Shown here piece by piece: positions 1-8,453 of a stretch of 64,000 nucleotides of DNA. A program made the position numbers and the translations under genes. The stretch is from Nesterenkonia xinjiangensis (GTDB lineage Bacteria > Actinomycetota > Actinomycetes > Actinomycetales > Micrococcaceae), in NCBI RefSeq assembly GCF_013410745.1, contig NZ_JACCFY010000001.1, positions 1,488,001 to 1,552,000 of the forward strand, in the 5' to 3' direction. The notes beneath the pieces were generated by a model. The model made no database searches. It was not told the DNA's origin and saw only the letters and a program-made list of their open reading frames with translations. Numbering within the stretch: the first letter of the stretch is position 1; each line of letters opens with the position of its first letter.

Positions 1-823
1 CCACGATCTGCGGGGCGATGAAGCCTCCCGGGATGCCTCCGGCGACGATGATCGCCACCATGGCGCCGGCAGCGACCGAGTCCAGGCCGGCGTCGCGGTA
101 GATCCGGGCCAGCCAGCCGAAGTGCGTATAGGCGTGGAGGGACTGCAGCCCGAAGTAGAGCAACAGGATCCAGGCACCGGACGAGGCCGTGATGCGGCCG
201 ACGGCCCTGGAGGCGCCGTGGTTCTGGGTGGAGGCAGCCGGCACGCCGCCCAGGTGCCGCAGGGCGGCCCAGATGATGAGGGCGATGAGCGGCAGCCCCG
301 CCCACACTCCCAGGCCCAGACGCCAGCCGCCGACGTGCTCGGCCAGGGGTGCGGTGAGCAGAGCCGGCACGGAGGCGCCGAGCCCCAACCCCACCATGAA
401 GACGGTCACTGAGACTGCCTGGCGGTCAGGGAAACGCACTTTGGCAAAGACGGGGAGCACCACGTTTCCCATGGCCATGCCGGCGAGCGAGAGCGTGGTG
501 AACCCCGCGAAGCCCCACCAGCTGTCCACCAGCACCCGCAGCCCCAGCCCGGTGCCGATGGCCGCCGCACAGATGGCCAGCGACCAGAACAGCCCCAGCC
601 GGCGCAGCAGCAGGAAGGAGATCGCACCGAAGACCACGAAAGCGGCCCCGGGCAGCGCGGTGAGCAGCCCTGACTGCCACCCCTGGAGCGCGAAGGCCGC
701 CTCGACGTCGGCCAGCACGGGGCCCAGCGACGTCGCGGCGGGGCGCAGACACACGGCCAGCAGCGCCAGGGCGAGGACGGCGAGGGCCGTCGCGCCCCGT
801 CCGGGCTGCGCGTCAGTTCTCAT
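1..823 (-). CDS. MFS transporter, CynX/NimT-like, C-terminus beyond the left edge
   Basis: Inner-membrane permease of the major facilitator superfamily, probably importing a small organic compound. About 274 codons are visible. The ATG at 823-821 follows an AGGAGG eight bases upstream, and the protein begins MRTDAQPGRGATALAV. The visible part is a run of hydrophobic helices rich in Gly, Ala and Leu, with a short loop containing FPDRQAV after the fourth or fifth helix, as in the cyanate/nitroimidazole transporter branch. It is divergent from the amidohydrolase at 993, with a palindromic operator between them, so it probably belongs to the same catabolic island. The substrate cannot be read from the sequence. 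Confidence 0.8.
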   Translation of the reverse strand, partial: MRTDAQPGRGATALAVLALALLAVCLRPAATSLGPVLADVEAAFALQGWQSGLLTALPGAAFVVFGAISFLLLRRLGLFWSLAICAAAIGTGLGLRVLVDSWWGFAGFTTLSLAGMAMGNVVLPVFAKVRFPDRQAVSVTVFMVGLGLGASVPALLTAPLAEHVGGWRLGLGVWAGLPLIALIIWAALRHLGGVPAASTQNHGASRAVGRITASSGAWILLLYFGLQSLHAYTHFGWLARIYRDAGLDSVAAGAMVAIIVAGGIPGGFIAPQIV

Positions 824-867
824 GCCCGCCTCCTGATCCTGTCACCTCAATATCGTGCCACCCCTGT

Positions 868-885
868 TTGGTATACCGTAATACC
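868..885. promoter_or_regulatory. Palindromic operator between divergent MFS and amidohydrolase genes
   Basis: The sequence TTGGTATACCGTAATACC holds the inverted repeat GGTAT-N6-ATACC. Its first ten bases are identical to the operator at 3835-3846. Palindromes with a TGGTATACCA core are typical of GntR-family regulators of the FCD type (established for the family in general). No such regulator is encoded in this window, so it may lie beyond the left edge. The shared site suggests that the MFS gene, the two amidohydrolases and the permease are co-regulated. Confidence 0.55.
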
Positions 886-992
886 TGGACGTGATTTCTC
901 CCACTCCCCCGGCAAGTCGCCCGAGACTGACTCTGTCAGCTCCACCGACGCCGTCGAGGCCCGATACCACCCGACCATCCAGGAGACTGCGG

Positions 993-2234
993 ATGACCAC
1001 CCGATTCACCGACGTCAGGCTCTTTCCGCGCACCCCCGACGAACCCGCCGTGGACCTCACCGTCCAGGACGGGCGCATCGCGGAGATCACCCCGGCCGGG
1101 ACCACCCCCACCCCTGACGGCGCGGAGATCGTCGACGGCGGTGGCCGTGTGCTGCTTCCCGCCCTGGGAGACGTCCACTCCCACCTGGACTCGAACCGCC
1201 TCGGGCAGACCTTCCTGCCCCACACAGCGGACGGCACGCTGCACGGCTACATCATGAACGACCGCCGCAAGTGGCGCGACGGCGAGCGCAGCGTAGCCGA
1301 CCAGGCCTCCTACGCGCTGGCACAGATCATCGCCTCCGGCGGGGTGCGCGTCCGTTCCCACGCCCAGGTGGACTCCGACTGCGGCCTGGAGCGGTTCCAC
1401 GGAGTGCAGGAGGGGCTGTCCCGGTATGCCGACATCATCGACCATCAGATCGTGGCCTTTCCCCAGGCCGGCATCCAGCGGGAGGCCGGCGTCGTCGACC
1501 TGCTCGACCAGGCACTGGCCGAGGGCGGGGACCTGGTGGGCGGGTTGGACCCCGTCCTCTACGACCGTGACCCGGCCTCTCACCTCAACGTGGTGTTCGG
1601 GCTGTGCGAGAAGCACGGCGTGGGCGCGGACATCCATCTGCACGAGTCCGGCACCGCCGGCATCTTCTCGATGGAGGAGATCGCCCGCCGGACCCAGGAG
1701 CTGGGCCTGCAGGGCAAGGTGACCATCTCCCACGCCTTCGCCCTGCACACCAATCCGGAGAAGGAGGTGGCCCGCGTGGTGGAGCTGCTCGCCGAGGCAG
1801 GCGTCTCACTGACCACGGTTGCGCCCTCCATCGGCTCCCTGCCCCAGGGTCTGTTGCGCGAGCACCGGATGGCGATCGGCCTGGGCGAGGACGGGCAGCG
1901 CGACCACTGGAGCCCCTACGGCGACGGCGACCTGCTGCGCCGGACCTGGCAGCTGTCCTTCACCAACGGCTTCCGGCGAGACGCCGACGTCGAGGCCTGC
2001 GTGGACATCGCTTCCCGCGGCGGGGCGATGGTCATGGCCGGACAGCGCCCCGAGGGCGTGAGCCTGCTCGACGACGCCGAGTTCGGCCTCGCCGTCGGAG
2101 CGCCCGCCCATTTCATCCTGCTTCCGGCCGACACGGTCACCGCCGCCGTGATGGACTGCCCGACCGCACGAGACGTCTATTCCGCCGGCCGGCTGGTGGC
2201 CTCCGGCGGCGACCTGATCGGAGGAGTCCGCTGA
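993..2234 (+). CDS. Amidohydrolase, cytosine deaminase-like
   Basis: Predicted cytoplasmic metal-dependent hydrolase of 413 residues, in the cytosine deaminase/isocytosine deaminase branch of the amidohydrolase superfamily. The HxH metal pair is at H62/H64 (DVHSHLDS). HLHES at about 215-219 has the His/Glu spacing of CodA. SHAFAL supplies H247, and the acid near 300 lies in GEDGQRDHWSPYG, comparable with HDDVFDPWYPLG of CodA. The ATG at 993 is chosen because AGGAG lies seven bases upstream; upstream in-frame codons lack a site. The stop overlaps the next start (TGATG), so the two amidohydrolases are translationally coupled. It probably deaminates or opens an N-heterocycle; cytosine itself is only one candidate. 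Confidence 0.8.
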   Translation: MTTRFTDVRLFPRTPDEPAVDLTVQDGRIAEITPAGTTPTPDGAEIVDGGGRVLLPALGDVHSHLDSNRLGQTFLPHTADGTLHGYIMNDRRKWRDGERSVADQASYALAQIIASGGVRVRSHAQVDSDCGLERFHGVQEGLSRYADIIDHQIVAFPQAGIQREAGVVDLLDQALAEGGDLVGGLDPVLYDRDPASHLNVVFGLCEKHGVGADIHLHESGTAGIFSMEEIARRTQELGLQGKVTISHAFALHTNPEKEVARVVELLAEAGVSLTTVAPSIGSLPQGLLREHRMAIGLGEDGQRDHWSPYGDGDLLRRTWQLSFTNGFRRDADVEACVDIASRGGAMVMAGQRPEGVSLLDDAEFGLAVGAPAHFILLPADTVTAAVMDCPTARDVYSAGRLVASGGDLIGGVR

Positions 2235-3721
2235 TGATCACCCGCATCCGCGCCCGCTTCGTCATCGGCTACGCCGACGGCGACCACTGCCTGATACCCG
2301 ACGGCGAGCTCGTCCACGACGACGCCGAGATCCTCTTCGTGGGCCGCGACTGGCCCGGCACACCTGACCGGGAGATCGACGCCGGCCACGCCGTCATCTC
2401 CCCCGGCTTCATCGACCTCAACGCGCTGGCCGACATCGACCACGCCCTGTTCGACTGCTGGCCCGACGCCTCTCGGCTGCTGGGTCTGGCCTGGTCCGAG
2501 CAGTACCTGCACGATCACGGGCCGCGCTTCACTCGGGCCCAGGAGAAGTTCCGGCGCGAATTCGCGATCAGCCAGCTGATCCGCAACGGCATCACCACGA
2601 TGATGCCGATCGCCGCCGAGACCTACAAGGAATGGTGTGAGGACTACCAGGACATGGCCGACACCGCTGAGGCGGTGGAGGCGCTGGGCATCCGTGCCTA
2701 TTTGGGGCCCAGCTACCGGACCCATGTGCCCTACACCGACGGCACGCAGATGCTGCTGCACCGGGACGAGCGGAAGGGCCTGGAGGGACTGGACGACGCC
2801 GTGCGGTTCATCCAGGACTACGACGGCGCCGCAGGCGGGCTGATCCGCGGGGCGCTGCTGCCGGCACGCATCGAGACTCAGACGGAGCAGACGCTGCGGC
2901 TCACCCGGCAGGCGGCCGATGATCTGGACGTGCCGATCCGCCTGCACGCCGCCCAGGGGCTGCAGGAGAACCGGGAGATGATCGCCCGGACCGGGCACAG
3001 ATCACTGCCGCACCTGGCAGAGATCGGCTTCCTCGGCGAGCGCACGTTCATTCCGCATGCCTGGACCCTCCCGGGACACCTGCACATGCCTGAGGAGCTC
3101 TGCCGACCCGAGCACGGGGCGGGCGGGGACAGCATCGATGATCTGGCGCTGCTGGCCGAGTCCGGGACCTCGGTGATCTTCTGCCCGATCCCCAGCGGGC
3201 ACTACGGCTCCGCGATGGACAGCTACGAGTCCTACCGGAAGCGCGGAGTGCGGGTGGTGATCGGCACCGATTCGGCGCCGCCGAACATGATCCGAGCCCT
3301 GGATCTGGCGATGACCATGACCAAGACGCTGACCGGCCGAGGCCCAGCCGCCCAGCCGCATGACCTGTTCCGCTCGGCCACCTTGGATCCCGCTCGAGCA
3401 CTCGGCCGGGAGGACCTCGGTCGGCTCGCCCCGGGTGCGCAGGCGGACTACTTCGTCATGGATCTGACCGGTACCCATGTGGGGCCCCATGCGGATCCGG
3501 TCCGCACCCTGGTGATGAACGGCGACGGCCGGGACATCACCCGCGTGGTGGTGGCCGGCCGGACGATCGTCGAGGACGGGGAGATCCTCACCGTCGACGA
3601 CGGCGACTACCGGCCTCGCGCTCAGGAGTTCCTGGATCAGTACATCGCCTCCCACACGGTCAGCGACCATGCTGGGCGGAGCCTGGAGGAGCTGCAGCCC
3701 CCGAGCTTCCCCATCCGATGA
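2234..3721 (+). CDS. Amidohydrolase of the AtzA/TrzN/SAH-deaminase type without the HxH motif
   Basis: Protein of 495 residues resembling chlorohydrolase/deaminase members of the amidohydrolase superfamily. Later metal-site motifs are present: H238 in RLHAAQG, H275 in IPHAWTLPGH and D346 in IGTDSAPPNM. The first-strand motif that normally reads PGFIDxHxH is PGFIDLNALADIDH here, so both first-strand histidines are replaced (N63, L65). That leaves a mononuclear site with three ligands, an altered metal site, or loss of hydrolase activity. The start at 2234 overlaps the stop of the preceding gene. Together with the upstream amidohydrolase and the permease at 3865 it looks like one catabolic pathway of unknown substrate. 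Confidence 0.75.
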   Translation: MITRIRARFVIGYADGDHCLIPDGELVHDDAEILFVGRDWPGTPDREIDAGHAVISPGFIDLNALADIDHALFDCWPDASRLLGLAWSEQYLHDHGPRFTRAQEKFRREFAISQLIRNGITTMMPIAAETYKEWCEDYQDMADTAEAVEALGIRAYLGPSYRTHVPYTDGTQMLLHRDERKGLEGLDDAVRFIQDYDGAAGGLIRGALLPARIETQTEQTLRLTRQAADDLDVPIRLHAAQGLQENREMIARTGHRSLPHLAEIGFLGERTFIPHAWTLPGHLHMPEELCRPEHGAGGDSIDDLALLAESGTSVIFCPIPSGHYGSAMDSYESYRKRGVRVVIGTDSAPPNMIRALDLAMTMTKTLTGRGPAAQPHDLFRSATLDPARALGREDLGRLAPGAQADYFVMDLTGTHVGPHADPVRTLVMNGDGRDITRVVVAGRTIVEDGEILTVDDGDYRPRAQEFLDQYIASHTVSDHAGRSLEELQPPSFPIR

Positions 3722-3780
3722 GCCGGCGGGCGGCTGACGCAGCCGCGGACAGGGCCACCGGCAGCCCTCACCTTCTCACT

Positions 3781-3798
3781 CTGTGAAACGCCTCACAG
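3781..3798. promoter_or_regulatory. CRP/GlxR-type binding site
   Basis: CTGTGAAACGCCTCACAG is a perfect TGTGA-N6-TCACA palindrome with one extra matching pair at each end. This is the consensus of the CRP/FNR-family cAMP receptor proteins (GlxR/Crp in actinobacteria). It lies just upstream of a good -35 box, centred about 50 bases before the expected transcription start of the permease gene, so carbon-source control is likely. No CRP gene is seen in the window. Confidence 0.6.
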
Positions 3799-3804
3799 CA
3801 GCTA

Positions 3805-3846
3805 TTGACGTACATCACACTGCTCCTTATGGTTTTGGTATACCAA
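3805..3846 (+). promoter_or_regulatory. Sigma-70-type promoter with overlapping TTGGTATACCAA operator
   Basis: TTGACG at 3805-3810 and TATGGT at 3828-3833 are separated by exactly 17 bases, a good vegetative promoter. The perfect 12-base palindrome TTGGTATACCAA at 3835-3846 falls on the expected transcription start, a classical repressor position. Its left ten bases recur at 868-877. I infer repression by a GntR/FCD-type regulator combined with CRP-type activation from the site at 3781-3798. Confidence 0.6.
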
Positions 3847-3864
3847 TTCACGCGGGAGGCTTGA

Positions 3865-5244
3865 ATGCAGACCACTGGGCACCACACCGAGGCGGCATCG
3901 GAGGCCGCCGCCGTCGACCCTCCGCACCAGAGGCACTCGCGCCGCTCCTGGATGTGGGCCATGGGACTCGGCGTCGGCGTCTCCGCCGCAGCCGTGCTGA
4001 TCGGCACCTACGAGCTCACCATCGGCCTAGCCGCCATCGTGCTGTTCCCCCTGCTGTGGGCAGTGCTGATCGGCGCCGTCGTCGGACTCCAGCCCTGGCG
4101 CCCGGTCACCGGACCCACACGAGCCGTCAGCGAACTGCTGATCCGTGTCGGCATCGTCGTCTTCCTCGCCCTGCTGGGCACCGGCATCGGACCGTCCCTG
4201 CCGGACCTGGTGGACATCGGCCCCGCCATCGCCCTGCAGGAGCTGGGCAACGCGTTCGGCACCGTCATCATCGGCATCCCGGTGGCCGTAGCCATGGGCA
4301 TGGGACGCGTGGCCATCGGCGCGACCTGGTCGGCCAACCGTGAGTCCTACCTGGCCTACGCGATCGACAAGTGGGGCGTCCGGGCGCCGGAATACCAGGG
4401 CGTGTTCGGCGTCTGGCTGCTGGGCACCGTCTTCGGTGCGGCCTTCATCTCACTGATCGCCGGCATCACCGGCGGCCTGGAGATCTTCGACCCGCGCGCT
4501 CTCGCCCTGGCCTGCGGCCTCGGCTCCGCGTCCATGATGCTCGGCGGCGCCGGCTCGCTGACCGTGCTCTACCCCGAGATGGCTGGCGAGATCATGGCCC
4601 TGGCCGCGATCTCCAACCTGGTCACCAACATCGTGGGCTTCTACATGGGTGTCTACGTGGTGCTGCCCTTCGCCCGTTGGTTCTACCGGGTCTGGGTGAA
4701 GATCCTCCGCAAGGAGGAGACCGACGCGCGCAGCATCGCCGCCGATCCGGTCCCCGTCGCGGAGGAGGGCTCCGCGCGGACGAAGAAGCCGCAGGACCCG
4801 CCTCCTCCGAAGACCATCGCCGCCTGGGTGGCCGCCTTCATCTTCACCGGCGTGGCCGGGCTGCTGATCAACTGGCAGGGCACCGGCGAGCTGAGCCTGA
4901 CCGGCATCATCGGCATCACGATGGTCACCGGACTCTCTGTGCTGGCCTTCCTCCTGGCCCGCGTCGTGCGGGCGGTCCCGGCAAGCATCTGGGTGCTGGC
5001 CATGGCGACCCTGGCTTCCGCGCCGTTCTTCCCCGGTTCGGAGTTCCTGGTCGGGATGACCGAGAACCTCGACGTGCTGCTGGTGGGACTTCCGCAGATC
5101 GCCCTGCTGGGGCTGAGCCTGGGTCGCGACATCGACGGCCTGAAGAGGATGAGCTGGAAAGTCGTGCTGATCGGCTTCCTCACCTTGGCGTCCGCCTATC
5201 TCGCGGCCGCCGTCGTCGCGCAGCTCGTCCTCCCGGGAGTCTGA
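3865..5244 (+). CDS. Polytopic membrane protein, DUF3100-like permease
   Basis: Integral membrane protein of 459 residues with about ten or eleven hydrophobic helices in two blocks. They are separated by a charged cytoplasmic segment (about 275-315) rich in Glu, Lys and Pro. The central motif GLGSASMMLGGAGSLTVLYP and the following helix resemble the DUF3100 family of uncharacterised permeases; this match is from memory. The start has GGGAGG at a suitable distance, and the gene sits behind a regulated promoter whose operator it shares with the upstream amidohydrolases. It is probably the uptake or efflux system for the compound processed by those enzymes. It ends before a strong inverted repeat. 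Confidence 0.65.
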   Translation: MQTTGHHTEAASEAAAVDPPHQRHSRRSWMWAMGLGVGVSAAAVLIGTYELTIGLAAIVLFPLLWAVLIGAVVGLQPWRPVTGPTRAVSELLIRVGIVVFLALLGTGIGPSLPDLVDIGPAIALQELGNAFGTVIIGIPVAVAMGMGRVAIGATWSANRESYLAYAIDKWGVRAPEYQGVFGVWLLGTVFGAAFISLIAGITGGLEIFDPRALALACGLGSASMMLGGAGSLTVLYPEMAGEIMALAAISNLVTNIVGFYMGVYVVLPFARWFYRVWVKILRKEETDARSIAADPVPVAEEGSARTKKPQDPPPPKTIAAWVAAFIFTGVAGLLINWQGTGELSLTGIIGITMVTGLSVLAFLLARVVRAVPASIWVLAMATLASAPFFPGSEFLVGMTENLDVLLVGLPQIALLGLSLGRDIDGLKRMSWKVVLIGFLTLASAYLAAAVVAQLVLPGV

Positions 5245-5290
5245 CCCGACAGCAGGCCACCCCTCCCCTGACTCATCAGTCGCCCAGAGA

Positions 5291-5362
5291 CATCGACTGG
5301 GCGATATGACCGGAGAGCGGGCCCTTCGGCCCGGGAGATCCCGTCATATCGCCCAGTCGATG
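5291..5362. terminator. Long inverted repeat between convergent genes (bidirectional terminator-like)
   Basis: Two perfect 20-base arms at 5291-5310 and 5343-5362 flank a 32-base centre that holds its own hairpin (CGGGCC-CTTC-GGCCCG). A competing short stem is possible between TCGCCCAG at 5280-5287 and CTGGGCGA at 5297-5304. It lies between the convergent permease and lipoprotein genes, so a two-way terminator is the simple reading. The outer decamer CATCGACTGG recurs in the inverted repeat at 16340-16414, so these may belong to a repeat family. Confidence 0.65.
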
Positions 5363-5385
5363 TGTTGAGGGGGCGAGTCCTCGAC

Positions 5386-6183
5386 TCAGAGATGAGTCTC
5401 GACGTCGGCGTCCTCGCGGAGGTCCTCGACGTGGGCCTGGGCGGCCTCATTCTGCTTCTGGGTGGTGAGCTCCTGCTCGAGCTCGTCACGCACTTCCTCG
5501 AACTCCGGCATCTCGGCCTCTTCACCCTCAGCGCCCTCAGGGGCCTGCTGGGCGGAAGCCTCGTCGTAGTAGTCGCGGAGCTCCTCCTCGGAGGGCTCCT
5601 CGACGTCGAGGTCCTCGAGCCGCTGGTCGATGAGCACCTGGTCGTGGGCATCCTCGCGGAGCTTCTCCTCGCTCATGCCCTGCTCCTCATAGGCCTGGAT
5701 GAGGTCCTCCACAGACTCCATGCCGCCGGTCTCGGCGGTGGTCTCGAGCAGCTCCTCGACGTCGTCCTCACCGGCCTCGAAACCGGCGTCCTCGGCGTCC
5801 TGGATCAGCAGCTCGTTGGCGATCATGGACTCCAGGGACTGCTCCTTCAGCGCGTCCTCGTCCACCTCCTCGCCCGACATCTGGGACTGCATGGCCATCT
5901 GCTGGAACTGGTTCTCATAGAGGGTGGTGAACTCCTCACCGGAGAGCTCCTCCCCGTTGACCTCGGCGACCACCTCGGGGATGTCGGACGTGTCGGGCTC
6001 GGGCATCTCACCCTCGGGCCCAGCCTCTCCCTCGGCCCCGCCATCACCTTCGGCTCCCTGCTCAGCGTCGGCGGGGTTCTCCGTCTCGGCGCCATCCGCG
6101 CCCTCCTCGGGCGCATCGCCGCAGCCGGCGACACCGAGCAGCACGCCGGCCAGGGCAAAGCTTGTCAGCAGTTTCTTCGACAT
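5386..6183 (-). CDS. Acidic SurA-like lipoprotein (SurA N-domain)
   Basis: Secreted lipoprotein of 265 residues. The signal peptide MSKKLLTSFALAGVLLGVAGC ends in a VAGC lipobox. A low-complexity linker very rich in Glu, Asp, Ala and Gly follows (about 24-60). The rest resembles the N-terminal chaperone domain of SurA/PrsA-type foldases (AEVNGEELSGEEF followed by long helices). No parvulin isomerase domain is visible, so a chaperone role at the outer membrane face is more likely than catalysis. The ATG at 6183 has AGGAGG eight bases upstream; a GTG nine bases earlier is a worse start. The extreme acidity suggests a salt-adapted exoprotein. Confidence 0.8.
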   Translation of the reverse strand: MSKKLLTSFALAGVLLGVAGCGDAPEEGADGAETENPADAEQGAEGDGGAEGEAGPEGEMPEPDTSDIPEVVAEVNGEELSGEEFTTLYENQFQQMAMQSQMSGEEVDEDALKEQSLESMIANELLIQDAEDAGFEAGEDDVEELLETTAETGGMESVEDLIQAYEEQGMSEEKLREDAHDQVLIDQRLEDLDVEEPSEEELRDYYDEASAQQAPEGAEGEEAEMPEFEEVRDELEQELTTQKQNEAAQAHVEDLREDADVETHL

Positions 6184-6267
6184 GACAAGCACCTCCTAAT
6201 TCGTGGACGAGCGCGCAACGTAGCACACGGCCCACAACAGGAGGACCAGTCCTCGTACAGCTCGCGC

Positions 6268-6600
6268 TCAGGCCCAGAGCACCGCGACCACGCCCAGCAC
6301 ACCCAGCGCCAGGACGGCGCCGGTGGTGGAGAACACCGCGAGGACGTCGGCCTCCACCTGCTCGGCCTCCACTCCCAGGGACTGGCGCCGGTAGCGGACC
6401 CGCTGGGTGAAGTAGATGCCGGCCGCCACGGCCGCGCAGACCAGTGTCAGCAGCATCGTCCACAGGCCGTAGTGCGGCATCCAGCGCAGGAAGACGGCAC
6501 CGACCAGGGCGAAGAGCATCATGGTGCGCCCCCAGGAGAGCACGGTCCGTTCCGGCTGGAGACCTGGGTCGCCGTGCAGCGCAGCGGTGGTCCGAGCCAT
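6268..6600 (-). CDS. DUF202 family membrane protein (second of pair)
   Basis: Small membrane protein of 110 residues with three predicted helices. The N-terminus GLQPERTVLSWGRTMMLF is the typical DUF202 signature, in which an Arg-Thr-x-Leu-x-W segment precedes the first helix. The function of the family is unknown. The start overlaps the stop of the gene at 6600-6977 (TGATG), so the two DUF202 proteins are made together and may form a heteromer. Confidence 0.8.
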   Translation of the reverse strand: MARTTAALHGDPGLQPERTVLSWGRTMMLFALVGAVFLRWMPHYGLWTMLLTLVCAAVAAGIYFTQRVRYRRQSLGVEAEQVEADVLAVFSTTGAVLALGVLGVVAVLWA

Positions 6601-6977
6601 CAGCTGAAGACCACCAGGAGGATCACCACCGCCATCGCCACCCCGGAGGCGAAGCTCAGCACCGGGATGATCAGCGGCATGGGCAGCGGGCGGCGGAGCC
6701 GCAGGCTGCGCTCCACATGCAGCCAGCGGGCGGCCGCACCGAGGCTGATCAGCAGCCCCACCCCGATGGTGAGGACCGAGATGATGGTCCGGTAAGGGTC
6801 CGCAAAGACGTCGGCGGCGAAGGCCTCGAGCGCGATCCCACCGGCCAGGAACGCCAGCGCGGTGCGGATCCAGGCCAGGAACGTCCGCTCATTGGCCAGG
6901 GTGAACCGAGGGTCGGGCTCCTCGCCCTGCGCCAGCAGCTTCGAGGCCACCCACCCGCGATCAGCAGACTCCGCCAT
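6600..6977 (-). CDS. DUF202/YidH family membrane protein (first of pair)
   Basis: Small membrane protein of 125 residues carrying FTLANERTFLAWIRTALAFL, the hallmark of the YidH/DUF202 family, followed by two further helices. The ATG at 6977 is preceded by GAGGAGGAG; longer in-frame extensions upstream lack such a site and have poor composition. It forms a two-gene unit with the second DUF202 gene. Pairs like this are common in actinobacteria; the role is unknown. Confidence 0.85.
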   Translation of the reverse strand: MAESADRGWVASKLLAQGEEPDPRFTLANERTFLAWIRTALAFLAGGIALEAFAADVFADPYRTIISVLTIGVGLLISLGAAARWLHVERSLRLRRPLPMPLIIPVLSFASGVAMAVVILLVVFS

Positions 6978-7080
6978 ACGCTCCTCCTCTGCGCCGATGC
7001 CGGCTCCTGTCACAACGCCACGAGTCTGCCATGTCGGCGGCTCTGCCGTTCCACCGTAGCCTCCGGAGCCCACACGAGGT

Positions 7081-8373
7081 TCAGCCTCCGCGGATGCGCC
7101 GGCCCCGGGCGACCAGCACCCCGGAGAGGACCACACAGCCGGTGTAGGTGCTGGCCGCAGCGATCCACCCGGCCTGGAATCCGCCGGTCGCGCCGATGAG
7201 CAGCCCCATCACCAAAGGGCCCAGGGTGAAGCCGGCGAACATCCCTGCCGTGGCGATCCCGCTGGCCGAGGCCATCCTCTCCGCAGGGATGCTGCGCAGC
7301 AGCGCCCCCATGATCACCACGGAGACCCCGAGCGCGGAGGCGCCATGCAGGGCGACAGCGAGCCAGAGCAGCACCGCCCAGCCGGTGATGCCGGCGGCCA
7401 GGAAGGTCCCGGCCCCGGTGAGCGCCATCATCGACAGCACCAGCAGCAGCTTCGGAGCGGAGGCGCCCATGGACATGACGCGGCCCCAGCCCACTCGTGC
7501 GGCCACGCCGATCGCTCCGGCCGCGGCAGCCGTCAGCCCTCCGGCCAGCAGGCTGAACTCCAGCTCTCGGACCGCGAAGAGCGGCAGGTACACGTTGGTG
7601 GCCTGCACCCCGAGACCGTTGAGGAAGCCGAAGAACGTCAACGCCCAGACGACCCCGGGCAATCGGGGGTGCGACATCGGCGTCGCGGACTCCTTCAGCG
7701 GGCCAGGCTCCGGCCCCGGCCCCGGCCCCGGCGACGTGTCCATCGTCCGGTCCGTGGCCGGCGACACGGCCAGCGGAGGGACCTGGCGCAGCACGTGCAG
7801 CGTGAGCGCCATCAGCCCCAGGGCGAGCAGCACGCCCAGCAGAGAGGCTCCGCGCCAGCCGATCCACACCGCCACTGCAGGGAAGGCCAGGCTGGCGGTG
7901 AGCTGGCTGGCCTGAACCCCGGACTGTTTGATGCCGGCCCAGCCGATCCGCCGCCGGGCAGGCACCCTCTGGAGCAGGATCCTGTTGGTCACCCCGTTGG
8001 GGAAGGACTGTGCGAGCCCGGAGATCCCGGCGGCCACCAGCACCAGCATGTAGCCGCCGGGGACCGCAGCCAGGCCCAGTGCGGCGGCGGCGAGCAGGAA
8101 GATCAGGCACATCAGCACCCGGTCGGACAGCCGGTCGGAGAGTCTTGCCAGGGACGCGTTGCCCACGGCCGCGGAGGCGAAACAGACGGTGGCGAAGAGC
8201 CCGAACTGGGCCTCGGTGATCCCCAGGTCGGCGATCACCAGGTCGCTGGTGGCGCTGAGTCCGTAGATCAGCACCGGCCCGATGCCCACGGCACCCAACA
8301 GGGCGGCCAGCAGTCCGGCCCCCGGGCCTCTGCCCTGCGGCGTTGCGCCGGCCTCCTGCTCGCGCCCGCTCAT
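7081..8373 (-). CDS. MFS transporter
   Basis: Twelve-helix major facilitator of 430 residues. The N-half carries the loop LSDRLSDRVL between helices 2 and 3, matching the family motif RxSDRxGRR in form. A charged central loop (about 205-235, rich in Pro and Gly) joins the two six-helix halves. The ATG at 8373 has AGGAGG six bases upstream. It lies alone between the DUF202 pair and the aldehyde dehydrogenase. It could import aromatic substrates of the adjacent pathway, but nothing in the sequence proves this. Confidence 0.8.
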   Translation of the reverse strand: MSGREQEAGATPQGRGPGAGLLAALLGAVGIGPVLIYGLSATSDLVIADLGITEAQFGLFATVCFASAAVGNASLARLSDRLSDRVLMCLIFLLAAAALGLAAVPGGYMLVLVAAGISGLAQSFPNGVTNRILLQRVPARRRIGWAGIKQSGVQASQLTASLAFPAVAVWIGWRGASLLGVLLALGLMALTLHVLRQVPPLAVSPATDRTMDTSPGPGPGPEPGPLKESATPMSHPRLPGVVWALTFFGFLNGLGVQATNVYLPLFAVRELEFSLLAGGLTAAAAGAIGVAARVGWGRVMSMGASAPKLLLVLSMMALTGAGTFLAAGITGWAVLLWLAVALHGASALGVSVVIMGALLRSIPAERMASASGIATAGMFAGFTLGPLVMGLLIGATGGFQAGWIAAASTYTGCVVLSGVLVARGRRIRGG

Positions 8374-8453
8374 GCGCACCTCCTGAGACGTCTTCGCACC
8401 TGATCAGGGTACGCCGGGCCGCGTCAGGACGATCACTCAGACACCGCGGCGCC

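Noticed and set aside
5362-6795. Long plus-strand open frame (477 codons) opposite the lipoprotein and DUF202 genes
   Set aside because: It is antisense to a lipoprotein with signal peptide and ribosome site; its Leu/Gly/His-rich product is a reverse-strand artefact of acidic coding DNA.
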